Positions 36,575 through 47,049 of a stretch of DNA of 64,000 bases are shown here, piece after piece (positions within the stretch are counted from its first letter, which is position 1; the number at the start of each line of letters is the position of its first letter). The stretch spans positions 1,074,690 to 1,138,689 of the forward strand of contig VXAZ01000995.1 in assembly GCA_013399875.1 (NCBI GenBank). Direction: 5' to 3'. The notes below the pieces were generated by a model. It ran no database searches, was not told the DNA's origin, and worked only from the letters and a program-made list of their open reading frames with translations. Origin of the DNA: Gymnorhina tibicen. Taxonomy: Eukaryota; Chordata; Aves; Passeriformes; Artamidae. A program made the translations under genes and the position numbers.

Positions 36575-39500
36575 TCTGTTTGGTGGCATAATGTTGATGA
36601 ATAAAGTTCTGGACACATCTGATTTACAGTCACATTTTCGCTATAGTTAAATACTCCTCATCGCTCTTTAAAAAAATATTAGTACAATAAGGATCATTAA
36701 ATTCAACCTCTGTTTTTTTGTCCTGGTTCAAAACCTGCTGAGATTTGTCTTCAAAAAGAAGTAACTCAGTGACAAATCTAAATATGCTTGGTCTGTTCTT
36801 TTCTGAAGAATCACTCAGAAGTTCAATTAAACATACTGCAATCAAAGAGATGTCAACTCTCTTCAAGGACTTGAAGTGAGGAATTTTGTTTTTCTTTTTA
36901 CTAAGATTTTAACTTTCAGAAGCATCTGATTTAAAGTGGGAGTTTTTGTTTGCCAGATTAAAAAAAATGACAACAGGGAAGGGAAGGATTCTCAATGGAT
37001 GTAAATTAGCAAAGTTGATTTAAAGTTGATGGAGGGATGTTCATTTATATCAGCTGTCATTCTGACACAAGCTGTATATATTTTAACTGGGAAACATTCA
37101 CAATTTACAAATTATTCCATTTTATATCTTATGTTTTTCATGATTAACAGAGTTGTCTCATATAATACAGGCTGCTGTTTTTCTTGTTGAAGAAAATATT
37201 GTTTAAAAGCACCACAAGGAAAAAAACAGTATCTTGATATAAAAGAGTTCACTTTATTTCCTTCATGGCTATTAAAGGATCCAACAACAATAAGGTATTT
37301 TGAAACTACACTGTCCAAATAACATTAATATGCAGAGATGGGAAATGAACATCAAGTTATTCAAAATCAACACTGTCCAGGCAGAAACTTGCCTCTCAGA
37401 AAATAAATTACTCGTAAAACTAAATGTCTATATGAAATATTAAAGTTTAAAACCATGTGGTATTAGCCATTTTAAATATAGTCACCCAACTTATGCTGCT
37501 TCTTCTCCAACCATATCTGAAAGTGAGCAGGCACACTGCATCAATCAAAAGAAAACTGCAGTGAGAAAAATAATCCCCCATCAAAGCAAAATACATAAAT
37601 ACATAAATAAAACCAGTGCTACATAAAATATCAGCAGTATTGAAAAGTATTTAAATGAGTGTTTAAAAACTTAGGGGTATTTTTCTCTCCCTCCTTCTGC
37701 CTCTCCCCACCCCCTCCCCAGCCTGGGCTTGTTTTATTTGGTGCTTAAAGAGTCTGGTTTATTAGGCAAATATTTATGAACTTGACTTTAACCAAAATCC
37801 TGTTCACAGCTGCACCTGAGAGTTACTCCAGCCTTGGATTGGAGCAACTCTTGGGGATCAGCAAATTGTTTGCACAGCCACGGATGGGGAATTAAAAATC
37901 TTGTTGAATCAGGATTAGCAGTCTGCATGAGGAGGAGGAGGAGAGCTCATTTCCATAAGCTCTTCATCTCCCAGGCTGCTGCTCAACTCTCTGTGGCCTG
38001 CAGACATGTGTGACCCAAAAATGGGGGAAAAAAACCAATACCAGTGTATGATTGAGAGGGAAAAAATGAAAATAAAAAAATAAGGGGCTTTTGCAATGCC
38101 TACAACTGTGCTTTCCTGCTGGGCAGGGTCTGAGCCACCTTCCTGCCCTTTCAGATGGACTCAAATGACCTCCCACAACTGCAAGTACATAACAGTGTCA
38201 AGACAGATCCCAACAGTACAGGTGAACCTTTGTGCCTGCCTCAGGCAGTGTTGCCAAGCAGGTTAAACTTTGTGGGGCTGTGTTTATTTCTGCCTTCTGA
38301 TTAATGGCAGAAGAGCTGTGTCTGCCCTGTGAAGTCCCACATCTCACATCTGTTGAGCTGCCTACCTACCTAAGCCTCCCAAGGTCTGGGCAACAGCATG
38401 CTCTCTGATCATCAGGGGCCTTAGCTGCTTGCTATTTCCATGGGCATCAGCAGCACTTAAATCCAAAACAAAATACACCACTGTGGCATGTATGGGTGTT
38501 TTTCATGCAAGACGAATGGATAAAGCTGTCTGAAGTTAACAAAGTATTCAATGGCTTAGAGTTGCCCTAAATTTGTAGAGAGCCAGCAGTGTAGTCATGT
38601 GAACTCCATTTCCTCATTAAGAGCAGGAGCATGAGGTCTCTTACTCAACAGAGAAAAATACACATGCCCATGACTGTCACAAGGTGTATTCAGTAAAACC
38701 TGAAGCTGGGATGGCTGTAGGGTCCCCATCACCTGCTCAAATTTCTTCATGACCACAGTCACCACTGCCACTACTTCCTGTCTAAAATATAACCAGGATG
38801 GTTGAAAGGTACCAAGTTTCTTTTTAAACAAATCAAACTACAGGAAGATGAAAATATACATATTTGAATTCTATTGATTATGAAAAAAGAGATACAATGT
38901 AATAAAGATAAGCATAGCAAAATCAAACTCAAAGTGACCGTGGATATGTGTGCAAAGCCAGACAAAAGCAAATCATGCTTTTTACATTGAGAATTTTCTT
39001 GTGTTTGTACTTGCTATCCCAGAAGAGCCAATTGAACAACTCCTTCAGCATTAATTGGGAGCTATATAGCTAAACCTCTACTATACTCTGTGAACCAGAC
39101 CGTGTCCTTCTCTGTGATAGCTCATCCATTGATGGATCTTCTAACAACTGCAATTGTAGAATCAAAAGTAGAAATCAATTTCTGAAGTGCTCGAAAGAAA
39201 AAATCACACATGTCCCAGTTGTGTGGTCACTTCAATCAAGCATCCTTTTACAAGCTGCATTAGAAACTTTAGCTAGAGTTTGAACAGCTCAGGTTTATTG
39301 ACTTTGTCAGTCTTATTTCTACTCACTAGACCAGCTTGAACTTTTTGAATGAAAAATGTGTGCAAATTTGGCCCGTTTTCAAAACTTGATTTTTTTAATA
39401 CTGATAAAAGCCTATTAATGTACTTATGATTTGACAGACAACTTCTCTTTTTTTTCCTAATTGAAAGTCTTCCTTTCCTCTTTCTTGCCCCATAGACTCT

Positions 39501-41492
39501 GCTTTTTCATGTCCCTAAAGTGCTCGTTTGAAGTGATCTTTTCCATCACACTTCCCCTGCTGCTGCCAACACTTACACATTTGAAGTCCATCTTGGTTAT
39601 GACTCTGTATCATTTTAAGCACTTCTGCAATCTTCTTGCCCTGAGATTGCTCTGAAGGCTGAAAAAACCCTTAAAATCACTGAGGTAATCCTCATCACCT
39701 TTTAAATTGCAGCTGCATGTCCTGGCTGTCACACAGGTCACTAAGGCTGTGTTGCACTTACCTGGGATACAACCCTCCTGGGTCTGGATACTCCTACGTT
39801 TGCTGTCCCAGATCTGATGGCTTTTACTGGTTGGAGGCACTGACACCCTGGTCATCAGGCCTTTGTCCACAGGACAGTGTCAACATGAAGAACACACCCC
39901 CGGTATCTCCATTCAGGATGTTGCTGCCAGTCTTTCTACATTTCATATTGCTGCCCTACTTTTCCTTTCAGCTGTCGCAGCATCTGCTATACCCAAATCC
40001 AAGCAGGAATCTTTAAGATTGGTGTCTGTCATTTCTTCAGTAGGAAATTCTTAGTTTTAGTTCTCCTTTACACTGTTCTGACCTTTTTGCACGTATCATT
40101 ATGTTCTTTCACTTGGCATAAAGTACCTGAATTACAGGAGAGATTGTTATAATTCTTCTTTTTTTGTACTTTCCTTCACATCCCAGATCTCTGATTTCCT
40201 TCTGAAATCTCACCTCTTCAAACTTACTAACCAACAACAGGCAATATTCCCCAACGCCACCTCCAACATAGCACCCTTTCAGTCTGGCCTTCCCAGCAAG
40301 AAGTGGAAATTGCCTCTTCCCCCTCACTCACTGCAGAGAAACCTCAGTTTCAAGTTTTGGTTTGCCTGATGCTACTCAGGGAATATCCCTAGACGTGGAT
40401 CACACCTTCTCCCTCCTATACTGTCACTGTTCCTCCAGCCCCCAGCAGCCTCCAGCAGCCACATAGCAGAGTGGCTGAGATTCAGTGTCTGTCAGTGAGT
40501 GCACTGAACCCTAACAGCTGATGAATCCAAAAGTTTTTCATGCAGTCCATACTGTTTTCTCGGCAGTAGCACCAAGGTGACAGGGATGTTGCTCACAGTC
40601 ATACCAAAAATAGATAAATTGATACATACTGCAGAGTGGGCAACATGTCTTCAGTATGCTTTTGCAGATTTTTTTGCTTTTGTTGTCTTTAGGACTGGTG
40701 CAGTGGCACATTACATTAGTGCAAAATGGTGCTGATGCTCAGAGGCTGTGCCCACTCTGTCAGTATTCAAAATATTACCACAATCTGCAAGTAAGCAATA
40801 AGATATGACAAGCAGTGTGATACTGTAACATAACAATGTACCTCGAGGGACACCTGTGAGGGAGGAGGTGAAACTGAGTGTATTCAAATGCCCAAGGTGT
40901 GATTTTTATCTCAAACCATAATGTAATAAGATGTGATAATAAAAAGGCACAGGGCTGAAACAAACCATGTCTTTTTTAGAATATCATCCTGCTTATGTGG
41001 TATGCTGTAAAAACTCTTGTGTGATTTCCTGCTTTCTAAATAGAATGCTTAAAGAATTATCTGAGATCATTTACATTAGTGTGTTTCTTTTTAAAAAATC
41101 CATTAGCCATGGTAGGCCTGGATTCCTCATGTGGATTCTGCTCCAAGAATCCCTTATGCATCCAATATTGTTTTGCCAATATATAAAAAAACCCAACATG
41201 GGAGAAATTGGCTCAAGCCTTTGTTTCATTTTAAATATAAGAGATTTAGAAACATTAGAAGAGAATGCAATAGACAGCTAGTTCTTTTGTAACAAGTCCA
41301 CTCATTTCTTAATGATATTTTGCAAGTGTGTTCCTAATACAGGTACTACACAAGCCTCAAACCCTCCTATGCTATAAAAAATTTAAATTAGCTTAAGCAA
41401 AACTGAAACTCAGTAGCTTAAAAACTCCTTGGGAGTAATTTTAAGGGAAACCATGCTCCATAATTTAAAGTTTTTGTGCACTTACAACACAA
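36575..41492. other. Non-coding stretch, no gene seen
   Basis: Frames reach 99 codons (39717-40016) with no domain. The part at 39460-40330 is pyrimidine-rich on this strand, and a phrase near 40200 ('ctgaaatctcacctcttc') loosely recalls the 3' region of an old LINE, too weak to annotate. No RNA gene or recent element was recognised. Confidence 0.6.
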
Positions 41493-41712
41493 ATCTGGGG
41501 TTCCTGGTTGACAGAAAGTTGAACATGAGTCAGCAGTGCCCTGGCAACCAGGAAGGCCAGCCTTGTCCTGGGGGGCATCAGACACAGCATTGCCAGCCAG
41601 GCAAGGGAGGGGATTGTTCCGCTCTGCTCTGCACTGGGGCAGCCTCACCTCGAGTCCTGGGGGCGGTTTTGGGCATCACAATATAAGAAAGATAACAGGC
41701 TATTAAGAGTGC
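41493..41712 (+). mobile_element. CR1 LINE fragment, end of reverse transcriptase, frameshifted
   Basis: The DNA matches the last part of CR1 ORF2. One frame gives FLVDRKLNMSQQC (from 41501), the 'LVD..LNMS.QC' motif of CR1. A different frame gives PHLESWGRFWASQYKKD (41643-41693), close to the 'PHLEY..QFWAP.YKKD' motif further along the same protein. The two motifs are in order but in different frames, so at least one frameshifting indel lies between them. The element is a dead remnant of a non-LTR retrotransposon. It stops shortly after 'ataagaaagat'. A phrase near 41731-41750 ('gattctgtgaaatcatagg') might be a displaced CR1 tail. Confidence 0.9.
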
Positions 41713-42364
41713 CTCCACATATTTTGGGATTCTGTGAAATCATAGGTATAAAATAATTTTCAAACAAGGCATAATGAAAAGATGGTCTCAGAAGGCTTGA
41801 AAGGTGGAAAGCTCATAGTGACCTGTTACCAAGTAACCTCAGTTCTCAGTGACTTCAGTCTCAGAACAGACATCATGTTATTACATTATCAGGTCACTAA
41901 GGATGGAATACCTTGAACAGCAGATGATAGCTCCTGCTATCAGAGCTCTTCTGTCAGATCTCAGAATTGTTTATTTTCAAATTTTAATTCAAGAGTTCTC
42001 CATATAATCCAGTGCTATTTTGGAAAAAAATTGTGTTATTCAACTGAATGGACATCGTCACAAATGTCTGTTTTACCAATAGAGCAAGCCTCAGTCTTTA
42101 TCCTCTCCAAAATATGCCACTGATTGTATTTCATGAAAAGAGAAGAAAACTTTCATACAAATACAGTCCAGTCACCAGCAAGAGACTTAATCTAACTGTT
42201 GTGTAGGAAATAACTATTGCAGGTCTTGTTATAAGTATATGAAGTACATATAGAAGCATTGCATTCACATTGAGATGAAACAGCTCCAGAAATATTCTGC
42301 ATCTGTTACTAGCCATGCCTGAAGCCCTTTTTTAAGCAAATGCCTCTGAATATTTCTCCTGAAC
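41713..42364. other. Non-coding stretch, no gene seen
   Basis: Nothing recognisable apart from the possible CR1 tail words near 41731. Frames are at most 61 codons. Confidence 0.6.
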
Positions 42365-42420
42365 AGTTAAGTCCCATTGGCTTCAGTGGTAGGACTCACA
42401 GGCATGAAGCTTGTGACAAA
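42365..42420 (+). repeat. Old amniote repeat ('cccattgacttcaatggg' type)
   Basis: taagtcccattggcttcagt (42368-42387), followed by 'ggactcacaggcatgaagc', matches the dispersed sauropsid repeat in which 'cccattgacttcaatggga' precedes 'ctactcacatgcttaaag'. It is the same family as 30863-30998, in the other orientation. Confidence 0.58.
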
Positions 42421-43199
42421 GTCTTGATTTGGGGCTGTTGTTATTTCTGCTTGCTGGTATTTAATGATGCTGGTCTATTTTAGTGGGAGAGACTCTACTG
42501 TCCTTATCTGTGCCCCCCACAAATGTTCACATGCATTGTTGTCCTTGCTCTCCAGCCCAGATAAGTCTCTATGTACTTGTACAAAGCAAACATTCATTTC
42601 TCTGTCATCTTCCCCTTACAGGGGGTCTGTTATCACAAGTTCAGCAGAGCAGGCATCTGTTAATCCTCAGATGGGAGAGCTGTTTGGGGAAAAGCAGCCA
42701 GTTTGTGCCTTAGAGGATGGTACCATTACTTCAAGTCAGAAACAAAGTTGTGTTTTCTATAGACTGTGCTATAGGAAATGTCAAAAGGAGAAATAATACA
42801 AAGGTTTGGGCTATTTGTCTTCATTAAAGGCCTCGTAGTAATTTCTGCAATATGATACCCAGTGCTATGCCTGATTTCAAATTGAGATAATTGCATTTTA
42901 CCTACCTTAATTTCTGTTCTGGAGTTCAGTTGGATAGACTAACTTTTTTGCTGTCAGAATTCGAATGTTGTTTGGGGATGCAATCTGCTTTTAAAAAATT
43001 TTTGTTCTGCTCTCCAGACATTTGTAGTCATTCAGATACTGAAATGGTTAATATTAGAACACTACATATAAATAAATAAAGGAAATTCAGGAGTGGTTGA
43101 AGTGATTCCTATACACATGCACACACATGACCCTTCAAGATGAGATGCAGTATATGAGACACTGCACTGTAAGACACTGAGACGTTATTATGCTTTGTA
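42421..43199. other. Non-coding stretch, no gene seen
   Basis: A 110-codon frame at 42464-42796 overlaps a 76-codon frame in another phase. Neither resembles a protein I know. No element recognised. Confidence 0.55.
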
Positions 43200-43760
43200 T
43201 GGAGGATGCTATATAAAATATTAATGCTTTTCATTAAAATTACTCTTAATGTCAGTATGTAGTGTGACTGTGCCATGATTTTTTATGTTAGTAGGTGCTT
43301 TACTAGAAGTTATAACTTTACATTATTCAACCACAATAGTCTCTGTAGTAAATGCATTGCCTCTGTTATCAACTTACTTATGCCCCATGAAAAGCCATTG
43401 CTATGGTGATGAGTATTTTATGGTACAGTATTCGCCTAATTATAAAACTGTTCCCTAACAGAAGCGCTAATGTTATCTTCAACAGCAAAATCCATTTTCA
43501 AAATTAAAATATATGCAAATAATTGATCCATAACCCTCATCACAGTGCTTTTATTGATAATTATTTCTGTGTATTAAAAATGTTCACGGCAAATGTAAAA
43601 GTTATTGCAATGGGTGTTTAAGATATCTTATTTCTATAACTCTAAGGCAATGTATACCTTTTTTATTTGCTGATGGACTGTATGCCGTTAAAGTGAAAAA
43701 GTTACAATAGAAATAAAATTATTCTGATTGTCTATGAAGCATAATATCATGCAAAAGAAA
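43200..43760. promoter_or_regulatory. AT-rich block resembling a conserved non-coding element
   Basis: This ~560-bp stretch has no simple repeat, no stop-free frame over 60 codons and no transposon signature, yet it is dense in transcription-factor-like words. There is a perfect octamer ATGCAAAT at 43513-43520 followed directly by 'aattgat', several ATTA/TAAT cores, and 'ccattgctatggtgatgag' near 43396. That texture is typical of vertebrate developmental enhancers. Conservation cannot be judged from one sequence, so this is a suggestion only. Confidence 0.3.
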
Positions 43761-44745
43761 AATGCAAGATCTGGGTTCATTAAGCATTTATTTGTAAATA
43801 GCATCATCCCTTGAAAAATGACACATTTAGTTCTCTGACTTTATTACCAGTTCCATGAGGCTCAATGTTTTTCTACAAATTATTGTGATTATTATATTCA
43901 GTCTGAGAATTTGACACCCGCTGTTTCAAAACTTGATCACAAATGTTTCAGGATATACATCAGATAGTACATAAGAGAGAAAAAAGACTCCGACTACTAT
44001 AATGTAGGAAGATTAACAAAAATAACAAAGCCAAAATTGTCCTTCCCAGTGAGTAAAATCAGTCAAAACAGTTATCTAGAATATGAAGAGAACATGTTAG
44101 GTGCATTTAAATTAGTATCATGAAATTTATAATGGAATGGTTAGCAGAAGAAAAAAAAGTCCTACTAGCAGAGGATATAATTTTGGTTGAATCCCGTAAC
44201 AAACTGTCTGGAAAACAATACTAACAGGGATACAACTGAGAGTAGGACGATTAAGCACACAAGACCAGAAATGCTTGAATTAAGAAGAATGGAAATTCAT
44301 TAGATAATAATGGGTAAGAACAATGTGTGTAATATTGTACTTTTGTTTTTATTCATTATTTAAGTGGTAAAAAGACAGGGCACCTGATACAGTTTAGTAT
44401 CTACTGTGTTACAGTGAACATAATAGTGATGTTTAATCTGAAAGTCTCTATCTTTTATTTCTTTTCCTCTTAGTTTATTCTTCTTTTCCTCTTATTTATA
44501 AGTGGCTGGCTTAATAATTGTACCGTTAACTTTGCACAGTATTTCTGAGGTGCTTGCTTATAATGGAAGTTCAAATACATAAATCAAAATAATGGAGAGC
44601 ATTGTATTGACGATTATTCAAATAACATCATCCATTAATAGCCTGTGCATCCTGTAGATTAAGCAGGGTTTCAATTTGATAAAGCTATTAGACGTGATCT
44701 TAACTTTGAGCATGCACTGAAGTCTGTCTGCGATCATATAAATAT
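43761..44745. other. Non-coding stretch, no gene seen
   Basis: Strongly AT-rich, with no frame above 60 codons and no recognisable element. The texture is similar to the block before it, so the candidate enhancer region may extend into it. Confidence 0.55.
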
Positions 44746-44860
44746 TTAGGCATATGCTTCAACTGGAATGAAATGCATATGTAGGGTTAAACAGATGCTT
44801 TGCTGAGGCACAGATTCTAAAACTGTGAGCCTGATCCTTGATCTATTGAAGGCTTTCAAC
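44746..44860 (+). repeat. Old amniote repeat ('catgctta..tgctttgctga' type)
   Basis: ttaggcatatgcttcaactg near 44746, 'acagatgctttgctgaggc' near 44790 and 'gagcctgatccttgatctattgaa' near 44827 follow the order of the same dispersed repeat as 42365: 'aagcacatgctta', 'gtgctttgctgaa', 'gggcctgatccaaagcccattgaa'. Three successive blocks in the right order make this one of the better copies. Confidence 0.62.
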
Positions 44861-46020
44861 TCTGCTGGATGTTAGTTCTTTTATTATGTGTGAAGCTGTC
44901 CAGGGAGGATGAGATACTGACCCTAAAATGAATAACAGTACATTCAGCCAATGTTTTTGCTCATGTCTGCTTTGAATAGAGATGGAATAAAATTAATGTC
45001 TGAAATCTGCCTTATTTGAAAAAAGAACTAAAAAAAGGTCAAAACTGGGGGGCCTGCACTTGGATATAATACCAGTTTCTGTCTTTTATCTAAAGGTTAT
45101 TGATGTCAGATACAGGTAAGAGCTGATTCTAGATTGCTTTGGTTTTTATTTACTTAGGGCATTTTGCTATGCATTGTACTTCTGCAGCACAAAGACTGGT
45201 GCTTGCCTAATTTTTTTAGGAAAACAAAAATAGAAAGCAACTCCTGTGTAATCATGTCCAGTTTATGGCTAATGGAGGCAACCAGGTCATACAGTTCTGA
45301 TAATAAATTTATCAAGCTCTTTGTTAAACCCATTAGATTTTTTTTACCCTTCGTTACTCCTATCTGAAAACTGTTGCAGAACTTCGGTCCTCTGTTAGTT
45401 ATAAATCTTCTCTTTCTGTCCTAGATGTGTTTACATCCAATTTATATCCATTTGATCTTATGCCAACATTGTCTTGGATTTTAACCCCTCTCTAGTTGAA
45501 GAAACATAATAAAAAAATTTTAAAGGAAAAAACAGAATTACACTGTTGAAAATCTGTAATGCTGACAATGTTAAAATACAGAAAACAGAAAATACTCCTA
45601 CACTCTGATTTTTGGGGTACTTTTACTCACTTTCAGACATAACCATTAAAATCTAGAACAAAGAGAGTTTGATTTTTCTCTTGAAAAACAGATGTATAAG
45701 TCTGGACACTCCTAAATAATAAATAATCAAGCACCTATCCCTATAATTAATCACTCCTAAATAAAGAGGTAACTGTGTTATCTTCTTTCTAGCCCTACTT
45801 AGCAGTTATTTTGAAAGGACACTGATCAAACCACCCCTCTCTGGGGGTAGCCTTTGTTTCTCACAGACAGAAGACTCAGGAAACTAGTTTCCAAAATAGT
45901 CAAGGTTTCTGGATTGCACCAGTTTAAGGCTATTTACACAAAAGCCATTGTTCTGAGGGCAAACACTGTTTTTTTCCTATCATTGAACTGGCCATGGAAC
46001 AGGGTTTTCACTACAAAAAT
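44861..46020. other. Non-coding stretch, no gene seen
   Basis: Frames are at most 74 codons. No element or RNA gene recognised. Confidence 0.6.
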
Positions 46021-46077
46021 GGGGGGTTGGGGTTTTTTTTGGGGTTTGTTCAGGGTTTTGGGGTTTTTTTTGTTTTA
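46021..46077. repeat. G/T tract able to form a G-quadruplex
   Basis: Five G runs (46021-46026, 46029-46032, 46041-46044, 46053-46055, 46060-46063) are separated by T-rich loops of 2 to 8 bases. Four runs of three or more G within about 45 bases meet the usual rule for an intramolecular quadruplex on the plus strand. Confidence 0.85.
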
Positions 46078-46253
46078 AGAAATACTAACATCTTTTTCTC
46101 CTGCTTGTTATAGGCACTGTAATATCCATTGGTCTTATCCCCAGCTTGTGGAGCTCTTCTGTCATTTAAAGCCTTGGCAGAGTATTCTGCTGCTTCTTTT
46201 CAAAGAGACTGAGCAGGATACCTGCAGATGATCATCTCTCTTTTGATTAGAGA

Positions 46254-46309
46254 AATATATATATAAATATACATATATTATATATATATGTATATAATAT
46301 ATATATATG
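46254..46309. repeat. (TA)n-rich imperfect repeat, cruciform-prone
   Basis: About 56 bp almost wholly of alternating A and T with a few interruptions (aaat, acat, tgta). It is largely self-complementary, so it can extrude a cruciform. Simple repeat. Confidence 0.93.
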
Positions 46310-46970
46310 CTTACAGATACAGATAATTTTCAATTCACTATGAATGCAGCAATATCAAATTTTTGTTTAAGACAGTGAACATATATAATTAATTTTCAAG
46401 ATATTCAAAGCAATAGTATTGTAGATATTTCCTCTAATTACAACTCACATTTATAGGTTTTTGATTTAAAATACATAAATCTTGTAGAAAGATGAAGACT
46501 TGAAAACAGAAATAAATATAAAACTTTAAAAATCATGAATATTGGAGACAGAAAATTATTTTATACTTGAATATCTGCACTTCACCTGTCCTTTTCCAAA
46601 ATAAATAAGGTCACGGGAAAAAAATAACACCATATGGCAGCTTGAAACACTCATTAAGAACTTAGCCTTCTTGGACCACCGATATCATTGTTTCCCGAAA
46701 GTGAAGATTTTGTGTTGGAAATACTTGCATCCAACTTTGTTGAAGTAAAGACTATACAAACATATAAATTTTATAAATGTTGAAAGACCCTGATAGGACA
46801 CTGTCAATCTCCAAGGATATCTTCAAGATAAATATGCTTGCCACACTGAATTCTTCCCTTTCTTTTCAGGCTGGTAATAAATCTTGTAAAGTTAGATCCA
46901 CTTTCAAAGTGTAGGAAAGGGTTTTAAAATATCCCATAAATAAGAAGAATTAAAAATGCTAGTGCCCAAT
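46310..46970. other. Non-coding stretch, no gene seen
   Basis: Very AT-rich, no frame of note, no element recognised. Confidence 0.6.
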
Positions 46971-47049
46971 CATATTGATTTCACTTAGAGTTGAGGGCAC
47001 TCAGCACCTTGCAGGAGGCTCTTGCAGCATCAGACGATCAGGCCCTTAT
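46971..47049 (+). repeat. Old amniote repeat, well recognisable copy
   Basis: cattgattt-like 'atattgatttcacttagagt' (46972-46991) is followed by 'tgagggcactcagcaccttgcagga' and, after a small insertion, 'gatcaggccctta'. This is nearly the full order 'attgacttcaatgggagt / tgagggcactcagcacct.gcagga / tcaggccctta' of the dispersed sauropsid repeat. It is the best-preserved copy of this group in the window and overlaps the start of a 111-codon frame that I do not regard as coding. Confidence 0.7.
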
